Shown: positions 22,576 through 31,553, numbered from the stretch's first letter. The stretch: DNA of 64,000 nt from Candidatus Acidulidesulfobacter diazotrophicus (GCA_004195025.1 SGBB01000013.1:1-64000), one strand, 5' to 3'. The notes: a model not told the origin generated them from the sequence alone. Made by a program: numbers and translations.

Positions 22576-22670
22576 CTAAATAATTATATAATAAAACTTT
22601 TTATCTTAATATTTGAAATGTCCGCTTTCTTTAAATCTTCAAATATAACTAAATAATTATATAATAAAAC
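22576..22670. repeat. Pair of exact 22-bp direct repeats upstream of the alcohol dehydrogenase
   Basis: CTAAATAATTATATAATAAAA(C) occurs at 22576-22597 and 22649-22670, 73 bp apart, 80-180 bp upstream of the dehydrogenase start. On the coding strand each contains TATATAAT, usable as -10. They may be tandem operators or promoters. Confidence 0.7.
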
Positions 22671-22710
22671 AGTTATTTTAAATGTTAATTTGAAATAATT
22701 TAAAGTGCGT

Positions 22711-22742
22711 TTCTTTGTGAATTTGACTGTCAAGGCAAAGAA
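22711..22742 (-). terminator. Hairpin downstream of the isochorismatase-like gene
   Basis: Two-tier hairpin: TTCTTTG/CAAAGAA outer and TTGAC/GTCAA inner stems (22711-22717 with 22736-22742; 22723-22727 with 22729-22733). It lies 35 nt past the stop codon; there is no long T-run, so termination strength is uncertain. Confidence 0.5.
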
Positions 22743-22776
22743 GTATAAATTTAACATTCATCTAAAATTATTTGGG

Positions 22777-23400
22777 TTAAACGTTTTTTGCGATAGTTTG
22801 CGAACTTTCGCAAATAAACATTTTTTGCATATTCTCAAGAGACCTGTTATGAGCTTCTTTGTCCATAGAAGATACGCAATCCGTTGCTATAACAGGATAA
22901 AATCCGCGATTGGCGGCATCCCTTGCCGAAGATTCTATTCCTATCTCAGTTGCAATGCCTGTAAAAATAAGTGTTTTTATGTTTCTATTCTTCATCATTT
23001 GTTCAAAATATGTTCCCGTAAATATGCTCGCCGTCGGCTTTTCCAATAGTATGTCGCCTGTTTGTGGTGTTATATCTTGAAGAATATTCCTGTCGTTTGA
23101 ACCTTTAGCCATAAATTCCGGCAATTTAGAAGGATCTTCTACTCCAAAACGCCTCATCATTGCATAATATGACCATGATGACCTGAATTCTTTTTCCGGC
23201 GGAGTTATAAGCGTATATACAATAGGCATTTTGCCCCTTAAAATATTAAGTAAGTTTTTTAAATCGGAAATAAATTCGACTTTATTAAATACTCGGGAAG
23301 CAAGTCCGTTCTGAACATCCCATACCACAAGGCAGCTATGCCCGGGATTTATTATTTCTTTTAAATTTTCATAAATCTCGATACCGTTTATTTTTTTCAT
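22777..23400 (-). CDS. Isochorismatase-like cysteine-hydrolase-fold protein lacking the Cys
   Basis: A 207-residue isochorismatase/nicotinamidase-fold protein. The conserved N-terminal Asp is in CLVVWDVQNGLAS and the cis-peptide/catalytic region is TGIATEIGIESSARDAANRG. At the position of the nucleophilic Cys of nicotinamidases and N-carbamoylsarcosine amidases this protein has Gly (TEIGIES), as true isochorismatases do. It therefore probably does not use the amidase mechanism. A GGAGG-like site precedes the ATG. A Pho-box-like array lies 280 nt upstream, with a perfect hairpin in between. Substrate unknown. Confidence 0.8.
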   Translation of the reverse strand: MKKINGIEIYENLKEIINPGHSCLVVWDVQNGLASRVFNKVEFISDLKNLLNILRGKMPIVYTLITPPEKEFRSSWSYYAMMRRFGVEDPSKLPEFMAKGSNDRNILQDITPQTGDILLEKPTASIFTGTYFEQMMKNRNIKTLIFTGIATEIGIESSARDAANRGFYPVIATDCVSSMDKEAHNRSLENMQKMFICESSQTIAKNV

Positions 23401-23583
23401 TAAAACCTCCTGCGTTAAACATTAAAGTTAAACATTGAAATAATTCAAAATTAATTTAAACTCCGCTATATTTAATAGTTTTATTATTTATTTTAACATA
23501 GTTTGTTATTATTACTATAATTATGATGATAATAATGCAAAATTATATTTAATAGATTTAAATTATGAATATTAAATTAAAAA

Positions 23584-23627
23584 CATCTGTATATTGTGAT
23601 TACTTCACTAATCACAATATACAGATG
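23584..23627. repeat. Perfect 18-bp stem hairpin
   Basis: CATCTGTATATTGTGATT (23584-23601) is exactly inverted at 23610-23627 with an 8-nt loop. It sits between the Pho-box array at 23679 and the isochorismatase-like gene, so it would fold in that mRNA's leader. It could alternatively be a regulator site. A small open frame that spans it (23565-23825) has no coding character. Confidence 0.75.
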
Positions 23628-23678
23628 AGAGAGAGGGAAGTACGAAAAGCTTTACTTTTTTTATTAAAACATAATTAT

Positions 23679-23722
23679 TATTACAACAGGGTTAAACTTC
23701 TGTTAAAATTTTGTAATAATCG
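23679..23722 (-). promoter_or_regulatory. Pho-box-like array upstream of the isochorismatase-like gene
   Basis: Four 11-bp units start at 23679, 23690, 23701 and 23712 (plus-strand TATTACAACAG, GGTTAAACTTC, TGTTAAAATTT, TGTAATAATCG). The downstream -10 is poor (no TATAAT at the expected distance), so this member is less certain as a promoter. Confidence 0.6.
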
Positions 23723-23756
23723 AAAATATGTCCAAAAGGTGAGATATAAAAAAATT

Positions 23757-23804
23757 AAAAAGAGCTCAACAAATAATAAAACATTATCTGCCGAGCTCTT
23801 TTTT
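23757..23804 (-). terminator. Terminator of receptor 3
   Basis: AAAGAGCTC / GAGCTCTTT inverted repeat (arms at about 23759-23767 and 23793-23801) with a 25-nt loop and T-runs on both exits; 63 nt downstream of the receptor 3 stop codon on the minus strand. Confidence 0.7.
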
Positions 23805-23866
23805 GATATTATAAAAATTAATTAAATTAATTTATTATCAATATAATTTAATTATATTGATATTTT

Positions 23867-26290
23867 TTAGAATTTAAATGAAGTTGACACGTAGTAAAAT
23901 CTCGGCATGCCCGGCATCCATTCTGCATAAGGAAATGAACCTGTGTTTGAATGTGATGTATTAACACCCCCTGCTATTGCCCCTTCAAGATAATTTCTAT
24001 TGAATATATTGTCTACCGTAAAACTAAGTTTCATGCTTTTTAAGTCAGCTTCTTTAAAAAACGGTATGTTTCTAAAATTAAACTTATGGCTTAAATTTAA
24101 ATTAAACAGCCAGTATCCGCCGAGATGATAAGAACTTGTCGGATTTCCGTTTAAATCTTCAACAAATTGCTCGCCGGTATATGTTCCCGATAAATTTCCA
24201 TTGATGCTAAAATAATTTTCGTCAATACCGAGATTCATAAGATGCCTCGGAATAAAAGGAACGTTTTCTCCTGATGAAATGGTTCCCATTGATGATGAAA
24301 AGCTTGATGTAAATTTTCCTGTATTTAAAGAGTAGTTTCCGTAAATATTCAAATTCTTATTGATGTCATACTGAGCTTCTAGTTGAAATCCTGTATATAC
24401 AGAAGCACCACCATTATATTGATATGTGATTCCATTTGCAAAATTTAAATAAGTACCAAATGTATTAGTAAAAGATTCTTTATAAATATTAGCCGAAAGA
24501 GAAAGATTTTGAAGCCTATATCTTGTTCCCAACTCATAATCCGTAACTATTTCCGGTTTTAATGTGTTTATAGGTGTTGAATACACTAAAGTCCCTGATG
24601 AATTTGGTCCAAGACTTCCAAGCGTTGTTTCTAATTCCGTATAGTTTGGAGCTTTCATAATTCTTCCGTAAGTTGCATAAAAGTTCCAATTAGGCAATAA
24701 ATTATAGCTTAATCCGACAGTCGGTTCTATTTCGGTAAAATTATCGGATACCTGCCCACCATATGGAAAGTTATAAACTGTATTTGTAGATATATTTTCA
24801 TTTACATACTGATATTTAACGCCAGGTTCAATGAACAATTTGTGCGGTATAATAGCAAATCTATCTTGAGCATACAAAGCCTCCATAGATTCGCTTCCCC
24901 TCAGGTCGTTAATAGTATTATACGAAAAAACAATAGGTGCAAATGCTGTGCTGCCAACCCCCTCCGTTTTATGGAAATTTCCAAAATTTAACTGCGCGCC
25001 TAAAGTAATGATGTTTCTTGGTAACTTAATTATAAACGATGGATAATCGCCATATTGTGTAAGGCTCACCGATTTAACGTGGTTATCGGTTGCATAGGCT
25101 AACTGTTCCGGAGTAGAAAACTGATTAAGATAACTATCCGTTGTATAAGTACCTGGAGTCCAAAATCCATTACCAAAACCTAGTGTATACGGCTGCACTC
25201 CATTGATAAATATACTTGAAGGAATTGAACATTGTGAAGTGTTAAATCCGGGATTATTAGCATTATTATCATGATTATCACATGCAGGATTAATATATAA
25301 AGACTTATACATATCGTCTTCAGAATAGAAAGCTTTATTATTAAACGTTATATTTTTGTCTATGTAATCCTTCCATCCTAATATAATATAGTATTCCTGG
25401 TTGTAAGCCTGCGCATTTTCAACTGAAGTCGGCCATCCCCAGTTGTATCCAAACTGATTAAGAAGCGGAACGGGGACAAGATGAGGGTCGTTTGCATAAT
25501 CATCGTTTCGCATAAAGATAAAACTTATATTAGATCTGTTTCTATTGTAAGGTTTTATTAAAGAAAAATAATATGAGTGGTTTCTATTAGGATAGCTTGA
25601 ACCGTCATACCAGTTGTTTGCGTCGTCGTGTTCGACTCTTAAATACATTCTTATGCCTTCCCATAACTTACCGGTATTCAAAGCAAAACCATAAGTCCTC
25701 GTGGCAAAAGAACCGTATCCGCCGAATATTGAGGCGCTAAATTTGCTTGAAGGCATAACAGGTTGATAGCCTATTTGACCTCCTAATGAATCAAAAGTAT
25801 CCACGCTTGGATTATTAACGCCGTAGCTGATATTAACGCCTGAAACATCTCCCAACGTAAAAGGAACATTGTTCCTGATGTCCATATAATTGCTTGAGTC
25901 GCCGTCAAACATGTTGTTAATAGGTATCCCGTCAAAAGTTTGCGATACTTCACCTGTCCCAAACCCTCTCAACTCGACCCTTGACCTAATATTATTTGGC
26001 CCGCTCGTGCTAGCATGGATTGAAGGAGCGACATTTAAAAGGCTTTCAAAGCTGGTCATGGGATTGGTCATTCTTTTAATAGTTTTCTTTTTAATCTTTG
26101 AAACCGTAAACGGCGTTCTTTTAACCTTTACTTTTTTTGTGATTGCTTTAATTGAAATTACCCCAGCTTCAGCATTTGGAGTAAGTCCGTAAACTGCGGA
26201 CATTAGAGTTAGAATAAATATACCGATAATTATTCTAACGTCCGGCAGTTTAGCCCTCCTTTGATATGACGCATGTTTTTGTTTCTCCAT
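23867..26290 (-). CDS. TonB-dependent outer-membrane receptor 3
   Basis: An 807-residue TonB-dependent receptor. ATG 26290 was chosen because the first ATG, 12 nt earlier, lies in the GGAGG ribosome binding site itself. Signal core about residues 22-42 (IIIGIFILTLMSAVYGLTPN, then AEA), basic linker, plug (about 75-200; VELRGFG, TFDGIPINNMF, DSLGGQIGYQP) and a barrel ending TVDNIFNRNYLEG and terminal Phe. More similar in motif spacing to receptor 1 than to 2. It has its own Pho-box array only about 60 nt upstream and its own terminator, and neighbours the TonB/ExbBD operon. Ligand unknown. Confidence 0.9.
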   Translation of the reverse strand: MEKQKHASYQRRAKLPDVRIIIGIFILTLMSAVYGLTPNAEAGVISIKAITKKVKVKRTPFTVSKIKKKTIKRMTNPMTSFESLLNVAPSIHASTSGPNNIRSRVELRGFGTGEVSQTFDGIPINNMFDGDSSNYMDIRNNVPFTLGDVSGVNISYGVNNPSVDTFDSLGGQIGYQPVMPSSKFSASIFGGYGSFATRTYGFALNTGKLWEGIRMYLRVEHDDANNWYDGSSYPNRNHSYYFSLIKPYNRNRSNISFIFMRNDDYANDPHLVPVPLLNQFGYNWGWPTSVENAQAYNQEYYIILGWKDYIDKNITFNNKAFYSEDDMYKSLYINPACDNHDNNANNPGFNTSQCSIPSSIFINGVQPYTLGFGNGFWTPGTYTTDSYLNQFSTPEQLAYATDNHVKSVSLTQYGDYPSFIIKLPRNIITLGAQLNFGNFHKTEGVGSTAFAPIVFSYNTINDLRGSESMEALYAQDRFAIIPHKLFIEPGVKYQYVNENISTNTVYNFPYGGQVSDNFTEIEPTVGLSYNLLPNWNFYATYGRIMKAPNYTELETTLGSLGPNSSGTLVYSTPINTLKPEIVTDYELGTRYRLQNLSLSANIYKESFTNTFGTYLNFANGITYQYNGGASVYTGFQLEAQYDINKNLNIYGNYSLNTGKFTSSFSSSMGTISSGENVPFIPRHLMNLGIDENYFSINGNLSGTYTGEQFVEDLNGNPTSSYHLGGYWLFNLNLSHKFNFRNIPFFKEADLKSMKLSFTVDNIFNRNYLEGAIAGGVNTSHSNTGSFPYAEWMPGMPRFYYVSTSFKF

Positions 26291-26331
26291 TTTTTCCTCC
26301 ATTTTTTTACTTATAATTATATTTTGGGAAT

Positions 26332-26411
26332 ATTATATCAATCTAATGTTGCATATTTATTACAGTATTGTTAAATTTTGTTACAATAATGTTACATTTT
26401 TGTAACAAAAT
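26332..26411 (-). promoter_or_regulatory. Pho-box-like array and promoter of receptor 3
   Basis: Units at 26358, 26369, 26379, 26390 and 26401 (TATTACAGTAT, TGTTAAATTT, TGTTACAATAA, TGTTACATTTT, TGTAACAAAAT), period 11 with one 10-bp step. A sixth coding-strand unit TGCAACA is followed by 9 nt and TATAAT (-10, 26332-26337). The leader is short (about 35 nt), unlike the other members. Confidence 0.75.
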
Positions 26412-26460
26412 AAATTCTTACGGAGAACTATTGGATTGTCAAATTGATATATCAATATAT

Positions 26461-26482
26461 AGATATAGATATAGATATAGAT
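26461..26482. repeat. AGATAT hexanucleotide microsatellite
   Basis: About four tandem copies of AGATAT just upstream of the Pho-box array of receptor 3. The rest of 26483-26739 shows only AT-rich sequence and no gene. Copy-number change could shift upstream regulatory spacing. Confidence 0.6.
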
Positions 26483-26739
26483 AATAATCTAAAAAAAATA
26501 TAAACTTAAAAATAGAAAGATTCTTGGAAGATTTTTAAATTTAATTATAAAAATCAATGAATTAATTAATCTTTAATTTTTGAAAAATATTAATTAAAAT
26601 ATTTGTTTAAAAATAATTATAATTTAATTTTAGTCTAAATTTGGGAAAGATCTAATGTAAATTATATTGAGCAAATTTATTGTAATTTGCTCAATATATA
26701 ATTATTTGACATTTAACAGCGATTTATTTCATCTTAAGA

Positions 26740-27495
26740 TTAAGATTTCTTTGCATTTTTCTTTTTTTCAACTAATTTAAGCGCGGTTTTAAACAATTTA
26801 TCGGACGGCGAGAGTTTAACGGCTGTTTTAAGGTCTGCAATAGACGGATTAAGTTCATTTAGTCCATACTCTGCTCTGCCTTTAACAAAATAGCCGAACG
26901 CATTTTTAGGATTATTTGCTACAACTTTTTTTGAATAATAAATTGCAGGTTTGAATTTATTAATATTCTCATAGCTGATAGCGGCGTTAATCATTAAATC
27001 ATCTGTTAAATGTTTCTTATTGGCAAATGCTAAACCTTTTTTATAATTATTAATCGCATCTTTAATATTTTTCTTTTTTAGTTGCCTGTTTCCTGCTAAA
27101 AGATAATTTACCCCGATATTATTCTTTATAACTTTTATAAAATTTTCCGTTTTTTTATCGTTGCCGCCTTTTTTATTTACTTTGGTTATAATTAGGGCAA
27201 GGGATTTTTTAAAGTAATAATTGCTTTTTTTATACTTTTTTAAAAATTGAAGGATATTGCCGTTCAACTGAAGAGTGTAAGGATTTTTATTTTCTTTAAG
27301 AGATGTTTCTGCGAATTTCAGAGCCGAATTATATTTTTTTATTTTTAAAAATCCCACTGCTTTGTTATAATTTAGCTGCCATTTTGAAACTGCATAAGCA
27401 GGAGTTTGAAATAAAATTATTGAAATCCCTAAAACCGCAACCAAAGAAAATACGGCATAATATAATGAAACCAAATTTAAATACGATTTTTGCAC
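26740..27495 (-). CDS. Exported TPR-repeat protein
   Basis: A 251-residue protein with a signal/anchor segment (about 8-34) and TPR-like helical repeats over most of the mature part (e.g. YNKAVGFLKIKKYNSALKFA, NNYKKGLAFANKKHLTDDLM, GYFVKGRAEYGLNELNPSIA). TPR proteins act as protein-protein scaffolds; next to TonB/ExbBD such periplasmic TPR proteins may help assemble or modulate the uptake machinery. A GGAGG-type site is upstream. It lies 90 nt downstream of a lipoprotein gene, same strand. The specific role is unknown. Confidence 0.75.
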   Translation of the reverse strand: MQKSYLNLVSLYYAVFSLVAVLGISIILFQTPAYAVSKWQLNYNKAVGFLKIKKYNSALKFAETSLKENKNPYTLQLNGNILQFLKKYKKSNYYFKKSLALIITKVNKKGGNDKKTENFIKVIKNNIGVNYLLAGNRQLKKKNIKDAINNYKKGLAFANKKHLTDDLMINAAISYENINKFKPAIYYSKKVVANNPKNAFGYFVKGRAEYGLNELNPSIADLKTAVKLSPSDKLFKTALKLVEKKKNAKKS

Positions 27496-27585
27496 ATTGC
27501 CCTCCTGTTTTTTTATTTTATTTTATTTTAATTTAATAATTGTTGTAATTCTTTAATTTCTTAATTTTTGCTTAATTTTAATATT

Positions 27586-27996
27586 TTAATATGGATAAAA
27601 ATAAGGGTAAGGGGCATAAGGCGCCCATTGCCAGTTATACCACATCCAATAATGCGGTCTTAACTGATAGCCTCTTTGTAATGCACGATGCTGTTTTTTT
27701 CTTATGCCTGTTTTTAGCATATAGTCAAGGACTATTGCTGTTATCCCGTCTCTATGAAGTTTAATTATTTCTCTTGCCGTTAAATAGAATACTTCATGGG
27801 AGGCTCTAATTTTTTTTATTATCGTTTCATTCGGCACGCGTTCTTTGCATAGCTTAATTATTTCAGATAAAGCTAAAGGCGGCGGTGTAGGTTTAACATA
27901 ATATGCACAGCCGCTAAAAATAAAACTAACAAATAATATTACTGAAAATACAATAATTATTTTCATATTAGATTTTTTTAATTTCATAAATTTCAT
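27586..27996 (-). CDS. Small lipoprotein with paired helical motif
   Basis: A 136-residue lipoprotein: signal with lipobox FSGC (Cys about residue 30), then PTPPPLALSEIIKLCKERVP and two short similar helical motifs (NETIIKKIRAS.VFYLTAREI, and DGITAIVLDYML) of the kind found in many uncharacterised Gram-negative lipoproteins, and a C-terminal Trp/Tyr/Pro-rich tail (HYWMWYNWQWAPYAPYPYF). Aromatic tails of this type may contact peptidoglycan or membrane. It lies between tonB and the TPR gene. Function unknown. Confidence 0.7.
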   Translation of the reverse strand: MKFMKLKKSNMKIIIVFSVILFVSFIFSGCAYYVKPTPPPLALSEIIKLCKERVPNETIIKKIRASHEVFYLTAREIIKLHRDGITAIVLDYMLKTGIRKKQHRALQRGYQLRPHYWMWYNWQWAPYAPYPYFYPY

Positions 27997-28159
27997 AAAT
28001 AAATCCCTTCCAGTTTTTATTTCAATAGAAATTTAAACAATTTAATTAGTATTAATTATTATATTTTAATATTTTATTCATATTTTATATATTTATCTTC
28101 CCATTTCATTTATTATTAATTAAATTTATTTTGTTTTTATTTTGTTTATTTTACCTGTT

Positions 28160-28242
28160 ATCTATTTATTTATATATTTATTTATCTATTTATCTATGCA
28201 GCTTATCTATGCAGCTTATCTATGCAGCAGCTTATCTATGCA
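28160..28242. repeat. Tandem repeat that duplicates the tonB stop region
   Basis: 13-bp units TATCTATGCAGCT at 28191-28203, 28204-28216, a longer unit to 28232 and a partial unit to 28242, preceded by a TATT/TATC tetranucleotide tract (28160-28190). On the minus strand each unit contains CATAGATAA, so the His-Arg-stop end of TonB is repeated directly after the real stop. Confidence 0.8.
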
Positions 28243-28963
28243 ATTTAAATCTTATCCATATACTGAACTGCAATATTCTGTTTCTGAGTTTTTTAGGCGG
28301 CATTGGATAATTTGCCAATTCAAGTGTTTTAATTGCACCGCTGTTTAATAAAGAAAATTGAGAGGCGCGAATAATTTTTATCTTACTGATTGCCCCGTTA
28401 TAGTATGTAAAAAGAACCTTGACTTTACCCTGCATACGCATAGCTTTAGCCGCGGAAGGATACACAAGGGATGACTTAATTTTTTGTCTTATCTCCCCCG
28501 TAAGCATCGCTATAAGCGACGGATTGATAGGACCGTGTTCAACGACCGGCGTCGGTCTTGGTGACGGCGGTACTATTTCATGCACTGCAGGTGACGGCGG
28601 AACGTTTTTTACATGAACTGCTTTAAAAACTTTTTGAGCGACATGCTTTACGACATGAGGCTTAGGGTGCGGTATTGGCGTAGGCTTAGGTTTAACAACA
28701 GGTCTCGGCTTCGGCGGCGTAGGCTTTGGTTTAGGTTTAACTATAGGCTTCGGCGGCGTAGGAATAGCCGCAAGCGATATCATTATTGGCTTTTGTGGTA
28801 TCGGCACATATTTAGGCATATGAGACAATATTAATATCGCAGCTGCTACCAGCACAAGCTCTAAAACAGCGCCCAAAAGTATTGCATAACCGAAGGGAAT
28901 CTTATTGTAGCCGTCATTGTGACTATTATTATTAAAAGATGAATTATTAATATAATCTTCCAT
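28232..28963 (-). CDS. tonB: TonB energy-transducing protein
   Basis: A 243-residue TonB: short cytoplasmic Asn-rich start, one transmembrane helix (about 24-46), a Pro/Lys-rich periplasmic spacer (about 64-145, repeated KPKPTP and PPSP motifs), and the C-terminal TonB fold (about 150-243; Y-P-x-x-A motif in LVYPSAAKAMRMQGKVKVLF). It transmits proton-motive energy from ExbBD to outer-membrane receptors, three of which are encoded nearby. It starts one base after the exbD stop. The 3' end lies in a tandem repeat. Confidence 0.93.
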   Translation of the reverse strand: MEDYINNSSFNNNSHNDGYNKIPFGYAILLGAVLELVLVAAAILILSHMPKYVPIPQKPIMISLAAIPTPPKPIVKPKPKPTPPKPRPVVKPKPTPIPHPKPHVVKHVAQKVFKAVHVKNVPPSPAVHEIVPPSPRPTPVVEHGPINPSLIAMLTGEIRQKIKSSLVYPSAAKAMRMQGKVKVLFTYYNGAISKIKIIRASQFSLLNSGAIKTLELANYPMPPKKLRNRILQFSIWIRFKLHR

Positions 28964-29368
28964 TTAAGACCTCGAAGCAGCAATGCCTATTTTGCTTACG
29001 CCTGCTTTCTTGCAAGCGCTCATTACCGAAACAAGATGCTGGAGCGACACTTTTTTAGAGCCTGCTATAGTCACTACTGTTTTTTTCGGGTTATGGCTTC
29101 TAAGTAAAGATGTAAGTTCATTTAATGTTAAAACCTTTCCTTTAACTTTAATAGTGCCGTTTTTAAAAAGAGAAATAAGCACTTTAGGGTGAGGCATTTC
29201 TTGCACGGCGCTTGCATGAGGAATTTGCGAAGCTATTCCTGAAGACGGTATCATTCTTAACATTATTAGTGCAAAAAAAACCACTAAAAACAGCATGATG
29301 TCTATCATAGGAATAATTACAATCTTCGCTTTTTTGCTTTCTCCTCCCATATAGCTGTAATTACCCAT
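28964..29368 (-). CDS. exbD: ExbD biopolymer transport protein
   Basis: A 134-residue ExbD/TolR-family protein: one N-terminal transmembrane helix with the conserved Asp in VIIPMIDIMLFLVVFFALIM (about residues 16-40), and a periplasmic domain ending IGIAASRS. Forms with ExbB the proton-driven motor for TonB. It overlaps the end of exbB by 8 nt. Confidence 0.93.
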   Translation of the reverse strand: MGNYSYMGGESKKAKIVIIPMIDIMLFLVVFFALIMLRMIPSSGIASQIPHASAVQEMPHPKVLISLFKNGTIKVKGKVLTLNELTSLLRSHNPKKTVVTIAGSKKVSLQHLVSVMSACKKAGVSKIGIAASRS

Positions 29369-30110
29369 TTACAACCTCCCCTTCCCCTTTAACAGGAAAC
29401 GGATTTTTAATCAATGGATTTGCATTCCGTTCTTTTTCAGCTGTTTTACTGCGGCTTAATCCAATATCCGTTAATTCTTTGTCGCCTTTTGAGCATGGTC
29501 TTTCTAAACGATTAACTAACATTATTTTAATTGTTTCCATTTGATGAATAATTAGACGCGCCCAGTTATTCAAACCGTTATAGAATACGAGACCGATAAT
29601 GGCAACGAATAAACCTGCTCCCGTTGTAACTAACGCCTCGGCAACACCGCCTGTAACTTTAAGCGGAGCGCTGCCTGGCGCCCCTAAGACAGAAAATGCT
29701 GTAAACATACCTATAATTGTACCTAAAAGACCTAAAAGCGGAGCTAAAGTTACGATTGAATCTAAAATCCAGAGTCTTTTGTCTATTGACGGAGATTGCC
29801 ATAATATCTCCTCTTCAAGCAGTCTGTCTAAATGGTCATGACTTCTTACTTCGGGAAATTTTAGAGCAATATTTAAAACTTTAGACTGCGGTATATTGTC
29901 GGATGAAGATACAAGCTCTGTTAGGATTTTATTGTCTATTGTCTTAAGTTCGGACACTTTTGATGTTATTTCATACCCTTTGTTAATTATTTTGTTTAAA
30001 TACCAAGTGCGCTCAATGATTACGGCTAAAGCAACAAGAAGCACTATCATAATAAGATATAGTACGCCTCCTGAAACTGAAGCAATGTGAACTATATAAT
30101 TTAAATTCAT
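29361..30110 (-). CDS. exbB: ExbB proton channel protein
   Basis: A 249-residue MotA/TolQ/ExbB-family protein with three transmembrane helices (about 14-34, 120-145, 165-190); conserved loop text LAPLLGLLGTIIGMFTAFSV and VTGGVAEALVTTGAGLFVAIIGLVFYN. First gene of the exbB-exbD-tonB operon, which is driven by a Pho-box-like promoter about 105 nt upstream. The C-terminal 50 residues are a hydrophilic extension. Its phosphate-type control links energy supply to the phosphate-scavenging receptors. Confidence 0.93.
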   Translation of the reverse strand: MNLNYIVHIASVSGGVLYLIMIVLLVALAVIIERTWYLNKIINKGYEITSKVSELKTIDNKILTELVSSSDNIPQSKVLNIALKFPEVRSHDHLDRLLEEEILWQSPSIDKRLWILDSIVTLAPLLGLLGTIIGMFTAFSVLGAPGSAPLKVTGGVAEALVTTGAGLFVAIIGLVFYNGLNNWARLIIHQMETIKIMLVNRLERPCSKGDKELTDIGLSRSKTAEKERNANPLIKNPFPVKGEGEVVNG

Positions 30111-30219
30111 TTTTTCTCCTTATTAATAATTATCGTTATATTATTACTTTATTTTTAAACTTACACTTTTTTATAAGTTATAAACTAAAAATTTAATAAT
30201 TTATTTATTATTCTTATTT

Positions 30220-30274
30220 ATTATACTCATTTATTGTTGCATTATTATGACGTTTAGGTTAAATTTTTGTAATA
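30220..30274 (-). promoter_or_regulatory. Pho-box-like array and promoter of exbB-exbD-tonB
   Basis: Coding-strand 7-mers TATTACA, TTTAACC, CGTCATA and TGCAACA sit exactly 11 bp apart (plus coordinates 30268, 30257, 30246, 30235). Nine nt after the last comes TATAAT (30220-30225). CGTCATA resembles the CTGTCAT half-site of the E. coli pho box. Confidence 0.78.
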
Positions 30275-30371
30275 TAACTTAATTACTCTTTAATAACCGT
30301 AAATTGTTAAATTAAACCTGTATGAATAAAAATAACAACAAAACTTTTATGACAAGCTCACATCATTCTTT

Positions 30372-31553
30372 CTAAATAAAAACATCTTCAAATCCGTTTG
30401 CGTATTTATCTCTGTCGGTTAAAGGGTCTATTCCCCATAAGTTTTCAACATATTTAAGTATGGATGTATGCTCATGCCTTACATTAGAAATATAGCCTTT
30501 TTTTGCAAAAGGAGAAATTATAATACATCCTACTCTTAATCCAAGACCGTAATAATCAACAATCGGCGGTACAACATGGTCATAAAATCCTCCGCATTCA
30601 TCCCAGTTTAAAAATATTACCGATTTTGAAAACAGCGGACTTTTTCTTAACGCCTCAATTCTACTTACCGTATAAATCATTCCTGTTTTTACGTCTGCGG
30701 GCGGGTGTTCCGAGTGTTTAAAGTCAGGCACGAGCCAGCTAAACTTTGGGAGGGTTTCTTTTTTAATATCCTCAAAATATTCTGCCGCAGGTCTTATCTT
30801 ATTCCATAATTTTTTATTTTTCATAAAGCTTTCAAACCATATAACGGGAACCCAATGATGGATATACTTTTTAGGATTAGGCCAGCCTTCAACATATATC
30901 TTCCATGAAATTTTAGCCTCTTCAAGCTTGTTAAAAATAGTAGGAAATTCATACGGCTTTTTTGGTTTCATATCCGTTATATGTCCGTTAGATTGCGCTG
31001 CAATCTGGTAAAGCCTGTTGGGCTGGGTAGGAGCCATTATAGAATGAAAATAATTCTGGCATAGCGTATAATTTTTTGCGTAATAATAATAAGGAGTAAG
31101 TGCTTTTTTTGTGTCGTAATAACCCATTATTACTTTATAATCGTCTATAGGCTGATTGATCCCGTTTAAAAAATAACCGTCCATTTTCCCTTTATTGTAA
31201 ATGGTGTGCAATGCTCTCCATGAGTGATTGGGGTCAACATGATTCGGGGTTACATACTGAAATCCGAGATTATACGGTTTAATGCTTCCGCCCATGCCAT
31301 CCGTTATACCGAGTTCTAATACCCTTTTCGGCTGACCGTTTATAGTAGCGTCCATCATACCGAAATAATGGTCAAAACTTCTGTTTTCCTGCATTATTAA
31401 AACTACATGCTCCGGTTTTTTAAATTTTGATTTAGCCGTATCGGTTTCAGCGTCATTCATTTTGGCATTCGCATTTTTTGTAATTAAATTATCGGCTACA
31501 ACACTGCCTAATAAACCAGCGGCTCCAATTTTTATAAAATCTCTTCTATTCAT
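30372..31553 (-). CDS. Tat-exported phosphoesterase (phospholipase C / acid phosphatase family)
   Basis: A 393-residue PF04185-type phosphoesterase. ATG 31553 was chosen because it has GGAG 6 nt upstream and starts the twin-arginine signal [16 protein letters not shown]. The catalytic start [17 protein letters not shown] gives Glu/Asn metal ligands and the Ser/Thr nucleophile position; further ligands in [14 protein letters not shown] and [17 protein letters not shown] match bacterial phospholipase C and AcpA-type acid phosphatases. It probably cleaves phosphodiesters or phosphomonoesters in the periplasm or outside. It is preceded by a six-unit Pho-box array, consistent with a phosphate-starvation enzyme. 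Confidence 0.88.
   Translation of the reverse strand: MNRRDFIKIGAAGLLGSVVADNLITKNANAKMNDAETDTAKSKFKKPEHVVLIMQENRSFDHYFGMMDATINGQPKRVLELGITDGMGGSIKPYNLGFQYVTPNHVDPNHSWRALHTIYNKGKMDGYFLNGINQPIDDYKVIMGYYDTKKALTPYYYYAKNYTLCQNYFHSIMAPTQPNRLYQIAAQSNGHITDMKPKKPYEFPTIFNKLEEAKISWKIYVEGWPNPKKYIHHWVPVIWFESFMKNKKLWNKIRPAAEYFEDIKKETLPKFSWLVPDFKHSEHPPADVKTGMIYTVSRIEALRKSPLFSKSVIFLNWDECGGFYDHVVPPIVDYYGLGLRVGCIIISPFAKKGYISNVRHEHTSILKYVENLWGIDPLTDRDKYANGFEDVFI

Noticed and set aside
23565-23825. 86-residue open frame across the 18-bp hairpin
   Set aside because: It runs through a perfect inverted repeat, a Pho-box-like array and a terminator; no family resemblance or RBS.
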